Shown piece after piece: positions 45,436 through 54,713 of a DNA stretch of 64,000 nt. Origin of the DNA: Palleronia caenipelagi (GTDB taxonomy: Bacteria > Pseudomonadota > Alphaproteobacteria > Rhodobacterales > Rhodobacteraceae). The position numbers were made by a program, and so were the translations under genes. The notes under the pieces were generated by a model. That model did not search any database. It had not been told where the DNA came from and worked only from the letters and a program-made list of their open reading frames with translations. How positions within the stretch are numbered: position 1 is the first letter of the stretch; every line of letters begins with the position of its first letter. The DNA lies in NCBI RefSeq assembly GCF_007004065.1, contig NZ_VFSV01000007.1, positions 1 to 64,000 on the forward strand, in the 5' to 3' direction.

Positions 45436-45878
45436 CCGACCGCCCCGCCCCGGGGATCCGCACCGATTATCGTGTGTTCCGAACCCTTGGCACGCGCTGG
45501 AACGACAATGACATCTACGGCCATATCAACAACGTGGTGTTTTACGAGATGTTCGACACGGCGGTGAACGGGCTGCTGCTGGAGGCGGGATTGCTCGATC
45601 CCCATGCGGGCGCGGATGTGTTCCTCGTGGTCGATTCGGGGTGTCGCTACCACGCACCGATCAGCCATCCCGCGGTGATCACGGCAGGGCTAAGAGTTGG
45701 GCATCTGGGCCGGTCGGCGGTGCGATATGAGATTGCGCTTTTCGACGGAGATGCGGATCTGGCGGCGGCCGAGGGTCACTTCGTCCATGTGAATGTGGAT
45801 CGCGAGACCCATCGCCCCCGGCCCATGGCAGATCCGCTCCGGCAGTTGTTCCAGAGCATGACAGCGCCTCAGCGGTAG
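45432..45878 (+). CDS. 4HBT-type acyl-CoA thioesterase
   Basis: 148 residues. TLGTRWNDNDIYGHINNVVFYEMF is the hot-dog-fold signature with the catalytic Asp-type residue of the 4-hydroxybenzoyl-CoA thioesterase family, and GCRYHAPISHPAVITAGL follows. It hydrolyses an acyl-CoA; chain preference is not visible. Last gene of the five-gene operon starting at 41016, overlapping its convergent neighbour by ten bases. Confidence 0.9.
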   Translation: MTDRPAPGIRTDYRVFRTLGTRWNDNDIYGHINNVVFYEMFDTAVNGLLLEAGLLDPHAGADVFLVVDSGCRYHAPISHPAVITAGLRVGHLGRSAVRYEIALFDGDADLAAAEGHFVHVNVDRETHRPRPMADPLRQLFQSMTAPQR

Positions 45879-46348
45879 AACCGCATCTCCGCCAGTGCCA
45901 GATCAGCCTCGAACGCCCGCCCGACACCCACCAGCCCGACCCGGCTCAGGGCTTCGGGGCGGAAGGCCACATCGGTCCGATGGGGTGTGAGATCGGCAAA
46001 GGCGATCCGCAGCTCCTGCCAGTCGTCGGTCGCGGTGAACTCAGTGCGAAAGGACTGCCACGGGCGGCTCAGATCGCGGGTGCGCAGGCGGATGTCATAG
46101 CACTCGCCTGTGCCACGTACGGTGAGGGCGATTCCGTTCCAGCCGGTACCCGGGGGCAGATCGCGCGCCATTTGCAGAAACCCGCCATCGTTCTCCAGTG
46201 ATACGGTGCCGGTCAGGTGCAGAGCGGCTCGCCCGGCGATGGTATCGAGCTTGAGCCGTCCGTTGCTGATCCCGCCCATGACCCGATCCGACACCAGCTC
46301 CCAATGGCGCGCGGTGGCGTCGGTGCCATCGAAGAGGAGTTCGGTCAT
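45869..46348 (-). CDS. CIA30-domain protein
   Basis: 159 residues. HWELVSDRVMGGISNGRL at the N-terminus and FLQMARDLPPGTGWNGIALTV followed by FRTEFTATDDWQELRIAF match the CIA30/NDUFAF1 beta-sandwich domain (PF08547), named for complex-I assembly in mitochondria. In bacteria the role is unclear. It overlaps the stop of the phosphomannomutase gene by four bases, so the two are cotranscribed. Confidence 0.85.
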   Translation of the reverse strand: MTELLFDGTDATARHWELVSDRVMGGISNGRLKLDTIAGRAALHLTGTVSLENDGGFLQMARDLPPGTGWNGIALTVRGTGECYDIRLRTRDLSRPWQSFRTEFTATDDWQELRIAFADLTPHRTDVAFRPEALSRVGLVGVGRAFEADLALAEMRFYR

Positions 46349-47697
46349 GTCAGGAGGTCCTGCATTCGGGCGCGGGTCCGGTCGAGGAGCGCGGCAGCGG
46401 CTTCGGGTGTATCGGCGACGGTGTAGATGCGCAGCTCCGGCGCGTTGCCCGAGGGGCGCAGTTGCAGCACGGCGCCGTCCGAAAGCGTCCAGCGTGGCCC
46501 GTCGGTGTGGTCGCAGGAGGCGACTGTTTCGCCCGGTGCCAGCAGTGGCGTCGGGTCACGGTCGAGCTGTTTGAGGAGTGGGTCGGCACCCTCCCGGTCG
46601 ATGTCCGTCAGCCGGTCGGCGGCGGTGAAGACCGGCGGTTCCCGGCGGACGCGCGCGGCGACATCGCCTTCGGAGGCGGTGAGCACGGCAAGGATTGGCA
46701 GCACCGCGTCGCGAGTCGGCAATGCGGGCAGGGGACCGGCCGGACCTTGGGCGTCGAAGCCCAGAAGGGTGCCGCCATTTGCCTCGTAACCCAGCGCGGG
46801 ACCTTGAGCGGTTTCCATCCCTGCGATGACGAAGGGCGAGCCGATGCGGGTCAGCAAAAGCTCGGCGAAGCCCTTTTGCGCCACGCCGGGATTGGACGAG
46901 ATCGGCGTGACCACGCTGTGAGCGCCGAGCAGTTCCGCCGTGATCTGGCCCAGGAGGTCGCCCGGAATGACCGTGCCTGCGACGTCGGTTATCAGGGGGC
47001 GATCGCTGTCGCCATCTGTCGAAACGATAGCATTGAATCGGCCCCCAGCGGCCCAATCCCGGAGCTGGCACCGCAACTCCCCAGAGATTGCCTCGGTGTC
47101 GATCGGGATGAAGTGATCGGCCCGGCCCAGTTCGACCACCTCGGCGCCTGCATCCAGCAGAATCTCCGCCAGCAGATCGCGCCCGACGGCGGAATGGGCA
47201 TAAAGACCGATGCGTTGGCCGTTCAGCGCTTCACCAAATGCTGTGGCGTAGCGGGCGCGGTAGCGGGCGGCGACGCGCGTGTCGCGCGTCGTCGTACCAC
47301 CTCCGGAACCCGGGGCCGTGTCGAGCGCGGCGGTGATGGCCGCTTCATCATCCTTGGTGATCTCGCCAGCGCGGGAGTAGAATTTCAGCCCGTTGCGGTC
47401 GGCGGGGATGTGGGAGCCGGTGACCATGATCGCGCTCGCCTTTGCCTCGCGCGCAACCAACGCCAGCGCCGGAGTGGGCACCGTCCCGCAGAGCACAGCT
47501 CGGGCGCCCATCCCTGTCACCGTCCTGGACACAGTCTCCATCAGAGCGGCAGTGGAGGGGCGCAGGTCGCCGCCGATATAGACCGCTCCGCCAGTGTCAC
47601 AGGCCGTCAGAAACGCGCGCACATGCGCGGCGACGAGCGGCTCTGTCAGCTCGGTGACAAGGCCCCGGAGGCCGGATGTGCCGAATTTCGGGGCCAT
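46345..47697 (-). CDS. Phosphomannomutase/phosphohexomutase
   Basis: 450 residues. An alpha-D-phosphohexomutase: active-site Ser loop VTGSHIPADRNGLKFY, metal loop TDGDSDRPLI, sugar-binding loop YEANGGTLLGFD and phosphate loop LRPSGNAPELRIY. It interconverts 1- and 6-phosphates of hexoses, most likely mannose for GDP-mannose in polysaccharide synthesis, but glucose cannot be excluded. The esterase gene lies upstream on the same strand with 21 bp between. The 576-codon antisense frame is a shadow. Confidence 0.9.
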   Translation of the reverse strand: MAPKFGTSGLRGLVTELTEPLVAAHVRAFLTACDTGGAVYIGGDLRPSTAALMETVSRTVTGMGARAVLCGTVPTPALALVAREAKASAIMVTGSHIPADRNGLKFYSRAGEITKDDEAAITAALDTAPGSGGGTTTRDTRVAARYRARYATAFGEALNGQRIGLYAHSAVGRDLLAEILLDAGAEVVELGRADHFIPIDTEAISGELRCQLRDWAAGGRFNAIVSTDGDSDRPLITDVAGTVIPGDLLGQITAELLGAHSVVTPISSNPGVAQKGFAELLLTRIGSPFVIAGMETAQGPALGYEANGGTLLGFDAQGPAGPLPALPTRDAVLPILAVLTASEGDVAARVRREPPVFTAADRLTDIDREGADPLLKQLDRDPTPLLAPGETVASCDHTDGPRWTLSDGAVLQLRPSGNAPELRIYTVADTPEAAAALLDRTRARMQDLLT

Positions 47698-47718
47698 GGA
47701 TCAAACTCCCTCAGAGTA

Positions 47719-48474
47719 TCAGGCGTCGAGGAACACCCGCATGGTGGCCTCGAAATCGCGGGGCTTTTCGGCATGCAGCCAGTGACCCGCATCAGGCAGG
47801 CTGGTGAAGCGTGCTTTGGCAAAATGTGCGCGGATCGCGGGGCGCATCTCGCGGGTCACATAATCGCTGGCGCCGCCGGTCAGGAACAGGGCGGGGCGCT
47901 CGAATTGGCCGGTGACCTCGGGCCAGCCGATGACCAGATCGTGATGACGCTCCAGCGCGTCGAGGTTCAGCTTCCAGCGCTGGTTCTCGGGGTCGAGGCT
48001 CTGGAGGAGAAAAGAGCGCAGCGACGGATCGTCCACATGATCGGCCAGTTGCGCCTCGGCATCGCGGCGCTTGCGCACGTGGCTGAGATCCACGCGGCGC
48101 ATGGCGTCGATCAGGTGGGTCTGGCTGTGGCTGTAGCTGACGGGCGCGATATCAGCGACAATGATCCGGCGCGGCAGATCGGGTTGGGCTAGGGCCAGCA
48201 TCATTGCCGCTTTGCCGCCCATCGAATGGCCCAGCACGTCCCAGCCGGGATCCATCACCGCCGCCAGATCGTCGGCCATCGAAGGGTAGTCGTGGTTATC
48301 GAGATGGGGCGAGTCACCGTGGTTGCGCATATCCACGACCCGCACCGGACCGCGATCCGAGAGCCGTTTGGCGATCACGTTCCAGTTCCGCGCCGAGCCA
48401 AACAGCCCATGCGCGATGAGAAGCGGCGGCGCGTCACCGCCGCTCTCGTAATCCACATAGGCGAGCTGAGACAC
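47719..48474 (-). CDS. Alpha/beta hydrolase, YbfF-like esterase
   Basis: 251 residues. LLIAHGLFGSARNWNVIAKRL carries the oxyanion loop, VLGHSMGGKAAMMLAL the nucleophile Ser, and DAGHWLHAEKP the catalytic His. The arrangement GLFGSARNW with GHSMGGK is that of the E. coli YbfF-type acyl-CoA/carboxyl esterases. Substrate unknown. It starts directly after the glyA stop, so the two probably share a transcript. Confidence 0.9.
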   Translation of the reverse strand: MSQLAYVDYESGGDAPPLLIAHGLFGSARNWNVIAKRLSDRGPVRVVDMRNHGDSPHLDNHDYPSMADDLAAVMDPGWDVLGHSMGGKAAMMLALAQPDLPRRIIVADIAPVSYSHSQTHLIDAMRRVDLSHVRKRRDAEAQLADHVDDPSLRSFLLQSLDPENQRWKLNLDALERHHDLVIGWPEVTGQFERPALFLTGGASDYVTREMRPAIRAHFAKARFTSLPDAGHWLHAEKPRDFEATMRVFLDA

Positions 48475-49770
48475 TCAGAGCTCCGGGTAGATCGGGAAGC
48501 GCTGGCACAGGGCCTCGACCTCGGTGCGCACCTTGGTCTCGACAGCTTCATTGCCGTCGGGGCCGTTAGCGGCGAGACCGTCCACCACCTCGACGATCCA
48601 GTCGGCGATCTGGCGGAACTCGTCCTCGCCGAAGCCCCGCGTAGTTCCGGCGGGCGAACCCAGACGAATGCCGCTGGTGATGGTCGGCTTTTCGTCGTCA
48701 AACGGGATGCCGTTCTTGTTGCAGGTGATGTGAGCGCGACCGAGGGCTTTCTCGGTGTCGTTGCCCTTCACGCCTTTGGGGCGGAGATCCACGAGCATCA
48801 GGTGCGTGTCGGTGCCGTCGGTGACGATGTCCAGCCCGCCTTTCATCAGCTGATCGGCCAGCGCCTGCGCATTGGCGATGACCTGCTTTTGATAGGCCTT
48901 AAAGCCGGGCTGTAGCGCCTCGCCAAACGCCACGGCCTTGGCTGCGATCACATGCATCAGCGGGCCGCCCTGAATGCCGGGGAAGATCGCGGAATTCACC
49001 TTTTTCGCGATGGCTTCGTCGTCGGTGAGGATCATGCCGCCGCGCGGGCCGCGCAGAGTCTTATGCGTCGTCGTGGTCGCCACATGGGCGTGGGGGAAGG
49101 GCGAGGGGTAGTCGCCCGAGGCGACGAGACCGGCGAAATGGGCCATGTCCACCAGCAGAAACGCGCCGACCATATCGGCGATCTCACGCATCCGGGCAAA
49201 GTCGAGGATGCGCGGAATGGCGGAGCCGCCGGCGATGATCATCTTCGGCTGGTGCTCTTTGGCCAGCGCTTCGATCTGGTCGTAATCGGGCAGCAGCGTG
49301 TCGCGGGTGACGCCGTATTGAATGGCGTTGAACCACTTGCCCGACTGGTTTGGACGGGCGCCATGGGTCAGGTGGCCGCCCGCATCGAGGCTCATCCCAA
49401 GGATTGTGTCGCCGGGTTGCAGCAGCGCGGTGAACACGCCCTGATTGGCCTGAGAGCCGGAGTTCGGCTGAACATTCGCGAAACCGCAGCCAAAGAGCTC
49501 CTTGGCCCTGTCGATGGCGAGGTTTTCGGCCACGTCCACATACTGGCAGCCGCCATAATACCGGCGACCCGGATAGCCTTCGGCATATTTGTTGGTCAGG
49601 ACCGAGCCCTGCGCCTCCATCACCGCCTTGGAGACGATGTTCTCGCTCGCGATCAGCTCGATTTCGTCGCGCTGACGGCCCAGCTCGGAGGTCACGGCCT
49701 GCATCAGGTCGGGATCGGTGTCGGCCAGGCTTCGGGTGAAGAAGCCGTTGTCACGATGGGGCGCATTCAT
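48475..49770 (-). CDS. glyA: Serine hydroxymethyltransferase
   Basis: 431 residues from ATG 49770 ([15 protein letters not shown]), AAAGGA upstream; the longer frame to 50295 is antisense to nadK and is rejected. A PLP enzyme that splits serine into glycine and 5,10-methylene-THF. Lys237 in [14 protein letters not shown] binds [16 protein letters not shown] and [10 protein letters not shown]-type [15 protein letters not shown] are family blocks. I found no riboswitch-like fold in the 135 bp upstream. Methyl-THF made downstream of it is linked to DmdA's THF use. Confidence 0.98.
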   Translation of the reverse strand: MNAPHRDNGFFTRSLADTDPDLMQAVTSELGRQRDEIELIASENIVSKAVMEAQGSVLTNKYAEGYPGRRYYGGCQYVDVAENLAIDRAKELFGCGFANVQPNSGSQANQGVFTALLQPGDTILGMSLDAGGHLTHGARPNQSGKWFNAIQYGVTRDTLLPDYDQIEALAKEHQPKMIIAGGSAIPRILDFARMREIADMVGAFLLVDMAHFAGLVASGDYPSPFPHAHVATTTTHKTLRGPRGGMILTDDEAIAKKVNSAIFPGIQGGPLMHVIAAKAVAFGEALQPGFKAYQKQVIANAQALADQLMKGGLDIVTDGTDTHLMLVDLRPKGVKGNDTEKALGRAHITCNKNGIPFDDEKPTITSGIRLGSPAGTTRGFGEDEFRQIADWIVEVVDGLAANGPDGNEAVETKVRTEVEALCQRFPIYPEL

Positions 49771-49905
49771 GGGCTCTGGTCCTTTCGGCAGCAGAAATGG
49801 TTGACCGCTGTTACCGCATGGTTGCATCCGGTGAAAGAGCACAGAGCGACACGGTGGTTGCCATTCGCGTCCTGACGCGCGACGCTCCGCCGCAGGAGGA
49901 CCCCC

Positions 49906-50667
49906 ATGCGCGAAAAAATCGCCTTTTTGGCCAGTTCGAGTGACATCGCTCAGGAAGCCCTGACCGCGCTCAGCACCAAATACGGGCAGGTCCCGGTGGA
50001 TGAGGCCGATGTGATCGTGGCGCTGGGGGGGGACGGGCACATGTTGCACACGCTGCACCGCACCCAGCACCTGCCTGCGCCAGTCTACGGGATGAATTGC
50101 GGCACCATCGGATTCCTGATGAACGAATATTCCGAGGCCGGGCTGGTCGAGCGACTGGAAGAGGCCGAGATCGAAGAAATCCACCCCCTGCGTATGGTTG
50201 CCCGTCGGGCCGACGGTTCCAGCGAGACCCACCTGGCGATCAACGAGGTCTCCCTTTTGCGACAAGGGCCCCAAGCGGCGAAGCTGAAGATCCATATTGA
50301 CGGGCGCGTGCGGATGGAGGAGCTCGTCTGCGACGGCGCGCTCGTCGCCACGCCTGCGGGCTCAACGGCCTATAACTACTCGGCGCACGGGCCGATCCTG
50401 CCCATCGGCTCTGATGTGCTGGCGCTGACGGCCATGGCTGCCTTCCGCCCCCGGCGCTGGCGCGGGGCGCTGCTGCCGACCACCGCAGTCGTCCGTTTCG
50501 ATGTGCGTGAGGCCAGCAAGCGTCCGGTCATGGCCGATGCGGACGGGTTTTCAGTGCGCGATGTGATCTCCGTCGAGGTTCAAAGCGCCCCCGAAATTAC
50601 CCATTCGATTCTGTTCGATCCGGGGCATGGGCTGCAGGAACGCCTGCTGCGCGAGCAGTTTGTCTGA
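49906..50667 (+). CDS. nadK: NAD kinase
   Basis: 253 residues from ATG 49906 with AGGAGGA upstream. The GGDG motif (Asp43) in [24 protein letters not shown] (NE/D) and [18 protein letters not shown] are the NadK signatures; the enzyme makes NADP from NAD. It is divergent from glyA and convergent with the Fe-alcohol dehydrogenase gene (2 bp apart). Confidence 0.97.
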   Translation: MREKIAFLASSSDIAQEALTALSTKYGQVPVDEADVIVALGGDGHMLHTLHRTQHLPAPVYGMNCGTIGFLMNEYSEAGLVERLEEAEIEEIHPLRMVARRADGSSETHLAINEVSLLRQGPQAAKLKIHIDGRVRMEELVCDGALVATPAGSTAYNYSAHGPILPIGSDVLALTAMAAFRPRRWRGALLPTTAVVRFDVREASKRPVMADADGFSVRDVISVEVQSAPEITHSILFDPGHGLQERLLREQFV

Positions 50668-50669
50668 CC

Positions 50670-51812
50670 CTAGCGCGCGGCATTCATCATCACGCGCAGG
50701 CTTTCGGCATCGAGGGGAACAGGGTTGGCCTTCATCGAGGACGAACTCGCGGCCATTTCGGCGGCCTCGTTTCGGTTGGCCTCGGTGATGCTGAGCCCGT
50801 CGAGGCCCGGCAGACCGGAGTTCCGCGACCAGTCCCGGAGCGCGTCGAAGGCATCGTCGTCCGGGACCGACAGAGCCCCTGCGATCATCTGACGGACCTC
50901 TCCGATTTTCGCCGCCGCAGCGCCTTCGGTTCGTGCCGCGTTGGTGATCAGACCGGCAGGCAGAAGGGTGCCGCAGATCGCTCCGTGGGCCGCGCCTGAG
51001 AGGCCGCCCAGAGGTCCGGCGAGCCCGTGCACGACCCCCAGCCCTGCATTGGCCAGCGCCAGCCCGCCGCACAGGCTGGTCCATGCGAGCGCATCGCGCG
51101 CGTCCGGGTCTTCGCCCTCCATCAGCCGGATCAGCGCGGCGAGCCCCTTGGGGATCGCGTCGCGGCAAAGCGCGTCGGTCAGCGGGTTTGCGCGGGAGGA
51201 TATGTAGGGCTCGATCACCTGCGTCACCGCGTCAAGGCCGGATGCCAGAGTGATGGCGCGAGGGCAATGATCGGTCAGGGACGGGTCCACGATGGCGAGG
51301 CGCGGCAGCATCGTGCGGTCACGAAGGCTGACCTTGCGACGGGCCTCCGGGACCGAGATCACCGCGTTGCGGGTCACTTCGGCGCCGGTGCCTGACGTGG
51401 TCGGTAAGGCGGCGAAAGGCAGGGGGGTGGCCTCCAGCGGCAGGCCGAGGCCCACGACTTCGAGATGGTCCAGCATCGGGCGCGGAGCGGGAACGAGGGC
51501 GGCGATGGCCTTGCCCGCGTCGATCACCGCGCCGCCGCCCAGCGCGATCACGGCGCCTGCGCTGTGGTCGCGTGCGGTCGCCACCCCAGCCTCGATCGTG
51601 GACACATCCGGTTCACCCGGCACGGCAAAGCGCGCGACCTCGGCGCCCGCATCTATCAGCGCCTCCCGCAGCCAGTCAGAGCGGGAGGGAGTGCCGCCGG
51701 TCACCAGCAACACGCGCGGATGCAGCGCGGCCAGATCGCTGACCGCCTCCCGCGCCACACCCCGGCCAAAGCGGATCTCTGTCGCGGTGGCAAAGCTGAA
51801 AACCGTCTGCAT
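50670..51812 (-). CDS. Iron-containing alcohol dehydrogenase family protein, downstream of dmdA
   Basis: 380 residues from ATG 51812, with GGAGGAAACGGG before it. Group III dehydrogenase: GGGAVIDAGKAIAAL binds NAD, PTTSGTGAEVTRNAVI follows, metal region SGLDAVTQVIEPYIS and VVHGLAGPLGGLSGAAHGAICG. The His that usually lies four residues after the first metal Asp is Gln here (DAVTQ), a variation seen in one subgroup. It begins 12 bp after the dmdA stop, so it should be part of the dmd operon. It might act on acetaldehyde from methylthioacryloyl-CoA breakdown or on another small alcohol/aldehyde; this is inference. Confidence 0.88.
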   Translation of the reverse strand: MQTVFSFATATEIRFGRGVAREAVSDLAALHPRVLLVTGGTPSRSDWLREALIDAGAEVARFAVPGEPDVSTIEAGVATARDHSAGAVIALGGGAVIDAGKAIAALVPAPRPMLDHLEVVGLGLPLEATPLPFAALPTTSGTGAEVTRNAVISVPEARRKVSLRDRTMLPRLAIVDPSLTDHCPRAITLASGLDAVTQVIEPYISSRANPLTDALCRDAIPKGLAALIRLMEGEDPDARDALAWTSLCGGLALANAGLGVVHGLAGPLGGLSGAAHGAICGTLLPAGLITNAARTEGAAAAKIGEVRQMIAGALSVPDDDAFDALRDWSRNSGLPGLDGLSITEANRNEAAEMAASSSSMKANPVPLDAESLRVMMNAAR

Positions 51813-51824
51813 CCCGTTTCCTCC

Positions 51825-52928
51825 TCAGATCCAGAAATGTTCCTCGACCCGGGCCGGGCGGGGACCGTCGGGTGTCACCACGGTCAGTTCGGTGCCTGCG
51901 TCCCAATGGGTCATCCGGACCATGCCGATGGCCACAGTCGTGTTGAAATCCGGCGACCGCGCCGCCGAAGATACCCGACCCACCATCCGCTCCCCGGCGA
52001 CCAAAGGCCAGAATTCCTCCACCGGCGGCACTTTCTCACCACCGATGGAGATTGGGCGAATCTGTTTCACCGGGCCTTCCTTGGCGACCCGCAGGAGGGC
52101 GTCGCGCCCTATGCAGCCAATGGCCGATTCGGTGTTGCAGAATTTGCCCAGGCCACATTCATGGGGCGTGTTGTCGTCGGTCATATCGTTGCCGTAGGAC
52201 AGCAGCCCGCCCTCGATCCGCTCGATGAGATTGGGGCAACCGGCGCGGACATCCATCCCGCGCCCCGCCTCCATCAGCGCGTCCCAGAGCGGCATCCCCA
52301 GATCACCGCCCTCGACATAGATCTCGAAACCACCCTGCTTTGAGTAGCCCGAACGCGCGACGACCATGGCCCGACCCTGAAACTCCAGCTCCTTGAAGCG
52401 GAAGAACCGGATCGAACGCACGGCATCCCCAAACACGGCGGCCATGAGGTCTTCGGCCAGCGGGCCCTGCACGGCCAGCGGCGAGACGTCCGGCTCATCG
52501 ACGAGCACATCGAGGTGGAAGCTGTGGGCCAGACCCTTGACCCAGTAGAGCAGATCGCTGTCCGCGATGGAGATCCACCAGCGATCTTCGGCGAGCTTCA
52601 CCGCCACCGGATCGTTCAGCATGCCCCCGGTCTCGTCCACGATCGGAACATAGGCGCACTGCCCGACCTGAATGCCCCGCAGATCGCGGGGTGTCAGCCA
52701 CTGGGCCAGCCGCGCCGCGTGGGGGCCGCGCAGTTCGACCTGCCGCTCGCAGGCCACATCCCAGACCTGAACGGCATTTTTCAGGTGGTGGTAATCCTCC
52801 TGGACCGAGCGAAAGACCGTCGGCAGGAGCATGTGGTTATAAACCGTGTAGGCCTTGACCCCGGCGGCCTCGACCCCGGGCGAGAACGGCGTCCGGCGGA
52901 GCCGGCGCGAGGTGGAAAGCATGACCAT
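51825..52928 (-). CDS. dmdA: Dimethylsulfoniopropionate demethylase
   Basis: 367 residues from ATG 52928; an ATG two codons later is equally possible. It belongs to the GcvT/aminomethyltransferase fold and passes a methyl group from DMSP to tetrahydrofolate, leaving 3-methylmercaptopropionate. The start SRRLRRTPFSPGVEAAGVKAY, QVWDVACERQVELRG, VDETGGMLNDPVAVKLAEDR, RSGYSKQGGFEIYVEGG, LIERIEGGLLSYGNDMT and HECGLGKFCNT are the blocks I know from Roseobacter DmdA. It lies five bases after dmdB and is cotranscribed with it. Confidence 0.93.
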   Translation of the reverse strand: MVMLSTSRRLRRTPFSPGVEAAGVKAYTVYNHMLLPTVFRSVQEDYHHLKNAVQVWDVACERQVELRGPHAARLAQWLTPRDLRGIQVGQCAYVPIVDETGGMLNDPVAVKLAEDRWWISIADSDLLYWVKGLAHSFHLDVLVDEPDVSPLAVQGPLAEDLMAAVFGDAVRSIRFFRFKELEFQGRAMVVARSGYSKQGGFEIYVEGGDLGMPLWDALMEAGRGMDVRAGCPNLIERIEGGLLSYGNDMTDDNTPHECGLGKFCNTESAIGCIGRDALLRVAKEGPVKQIRPISIGGEKVPPVEEFWPLVAGERMVGRVSSAARSPDFNTTVAIGMVRMTHWDAGTELTVVTPDGPRPARVEEHFWI

Positions 52929-52933
52929 CTGTA

Positions 52934-54547
52934 CTACCCCATGTCCTTGATGCGCTGGCGCAATTCGAATTTCTGGATCTTGCCGGTGGAGGTTTTCGGG
53001 ATCTCCGCGAAAATCACCGATTTCGGTGTCTTGAACCCCGCGAGCCGGTCCCGGCAGAACGCCATGATCCCGGCCTCGTCCGCCTCGTGTCCGGGGCGCA
53101 GTTCGACAAAAGCACAGGGCACCTCGCCCCATTTTGGATCGGGCCGCGCGACCACAGCAGCGGTCTGCACGGCGGGGTGGGCGTAGAGCACCGCCTCCAC
53201 CTCCACCGAGGAGACGTTTTCACCGCCCGAGATGATCACGTCCTTCAACCGGTCGCGGATCTGCATGTAGCCGTCTGGGTAAAGCACCGCCCCGTCGCCG
53301 GACCAGAAATACCCGTTCTGCATGGCCTCGGCCGTGGCGTCGGGGTCCTTGTAATAGCCCTTCATCACCGTGTTTCCGCGAATGGCGATCTCGCCCTGGG
53401 TCTCCGCATCGGCAGGCACGCTCTGGCCGGTTTCGCGGTCGATCACGGCGACCTCTTCGACCATGGGAAACGGCACGCCCTGCCGCGCCCGCCTTGCGGC
53501 TTCTTCCGCCGGATCAAGCGACCGCCAGTCCTCCTGCGGAAGACACTGGGAAATGTGGCCATAGGTCTCGGTCAGCCCATAGACATGCATCACCTCCATG
53601 CCGAGGCTCGCCATACGCTGCAGAACGGCAGGCGGCGGCGGCGCTCCGGCGGTCATCACCTGTAGGGCGGGGTCGATGCGTCGGGATGGGGCCGCCTCGC
53701 TCTCGGCCAGCATTTGCAGCACCACCGGAGCGGCGCCGAAATGGGTGACACCCTCGGCCCGGATCGCCTCGAACAGCGCTTCCGGCGCCGTGGAGGCCGG
53801 AAAGACGACGGTCCCTCCGAGGATCGCCATCATCCACGGATGTCCCCAGCCATTGCAGTGGAACATGGGCACCACGGACAGGTAGACGGGCTTGCGTGGG
53901 ACTTGCCAGGCGGCGACGGTCCCTAGCGCCATGAGGTAGGCGCCGCGATGGTGGTAGACAACGCCCTTGGGCCTCCCCGAGGTGCCGGACGTGTAGTTCA
54001 GGGCCAGAGCCTGCCACTCGTCCTCGGGCAACCCATCGACGTCGAGCGGGGGACCTGCCAGCAGATCGTCATAACCCGGATGATCCATGGGAGCTGCGTT
54101 GGCAGAGAGGGGGATTTCCACGATCTCAGGCGCCCGCTCAGACTGTTCCAGCGCAGCCTGCGCCAACCCCACCAAGTCCGAGCTGACCATCAGGAGCTGG
54201 CTGTCCGAGTGGTCGAGGATGTAAGCTATGGTCGCAGGCTCCAGCCGGGTGTTCAGTGCTGACAGCACCGCACCGGCCATCGGCACGGCGAAATGCAGCT
54301 CGAACAGCTCAGGCAGGTTGCCCGAGAGGACCGTCACCGTATCGCCGACACCGATCCCGCGCGCCCTCAGCCCCCCGGCCACGCGACACACCCGATCATG
54401 GACCTCGGCCCAGCTGCGCCGGGTCTCTCCCTGCACGGTGGCGATGTCGTCCCGGTGAACCCGCGCGGCGCGGCGCAGAAACGACACCGGCGACAAGGGC
54501 ACATGGTTGGCCGGATTGCGTTCCAGCGCCTCGAAATTCTCCCGCAT
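52934..54547 (-). CDS. dmdB: 3-methylmercaptopropionyl-CoA ligase (DmdB-type acyl-CoA synthetase)
   Basis: 537 residues from ATG 54547, preceded by GGAGGAGAGG. ANL-superfamily ligase: YTSGTSGRPKGVVYHHRG is the AMP/ATP loop (residues 185-202), PMFHCNGWGHPW and VYGLTETYGHIS are medium-chain acyl-CoA synthetase motifs, and KTSTGKIQKFELR holds the catalytic Lys near the C-terminus. Methylmercaptopropionate is the expected substrate because dmdA lies five bases downstream and a DmdD-type hydratase is divergent; related short-chain acids are possible. First gene of the leftward operon. Confidence 0.85.
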   Translation of the reverse strand: MRENFEALERNPANHVPLSPVSFLRRAARVHRDDIATVQGETRRSWAEVHDRVCRVAGGLRARGIGVGDTVTVLSGNLPELFELHFAVPMAGAVLSALNTRLEPATIAYILDHSDSQLLMVSSDLVGLAQAALEQSERAPEIVEIPLSANAAPMDHPGYDDLLAGPPLDVDGLPEDEWQALALNYTSGTSGRPKGVVYHHRGAYLMALGTVAAWQVPRKPVYLSVVPMFHCNGWGHPWMMAILGGTVVFPASTAPEALFEAIRAEGVTHFGAAPVVLQMLAESEAAPSRRIDPALQVMTAGAPPPPAVLQRMASLGMEVMHVYGLTETYGHISQCLPQEDWRSLDPAEEAARRARQGVPFPMVEEVAVIDRETGQSVPADAETQGEIAIRGNTVMKGYYKDPDATAEAMQNGYFWSGDGAVLYPDGYMQIRDRLKDVIISGGENVSSVEVEAVLYAHPAVQTAAVVARPDPKWGEVPCAFVELRPGHEADEAGIMAFCRDRLAGFKTPKSVIFAEIPKTSTGKIQKFELRQRIKDMG

Positions 54548-54617
54548 CCTCTCCTCCCCTGGACGCACGCTCGACCGCACTCTTTGTGGTGCATGACGGA
54601 CATTTACTCGAATGCCC

Positions 54618-54631
54618 GACAAATATATGTC
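54618..54631. promoter_or_regulatory. Palindrome in the dmdB-dmdD spacer, candidate operator
   Basis: GACA AATATA TGTC is an inverted repeat with arms GACA/TGTC. It overlaps TGTCTGACA (54628-54636), a second small palindrome, so GACA elements occur at 54618 and 54633. It lies between two divergent dmd genes, where a shared repressor or activator would bind. Confidence 0.5.
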
Positions 54632-54641
54632 TGACAAATGA

Positions 54642-54660
54642 AAAAGCGGGTTCCGCTTTT
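54642..54660. repeat. Perfect 8-bp hairpin in the dmdB-dmdD spacer
   Basis: AAAAGCGG (54642-54649), loop GTT, CCGCTTTT (54653-54660). Terminator-like on either strand but located in the divergent promoter region, so it may instead be a protein-binding palindrome. Confidence 0.6.
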
Positions 54661-54713
54661 GCGACGCATTACCCAACGCGCCCGGCGCCAGACTGCGAAA
54701 GGACACCCGACCC

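Noticed and set aside
46462-48192. 576-codon rightward frame antisense to the phosphomannomutase and esterase genes
   Set aside because: Spans two confirmed genes on the other strand; composition is that of a shadow.
49771-49905. Riboswitch in front of glyA
   Set aside because: I looked for glycine, THF and SAM/SAH-type conserved cores and saw none.
49771-50295. N-terminal extension of glyA to 50295
   Set aside because: It is antisense to nadK and not similar to any serine hydroxymethyltransferase; ATG 49770 gives the standard length.
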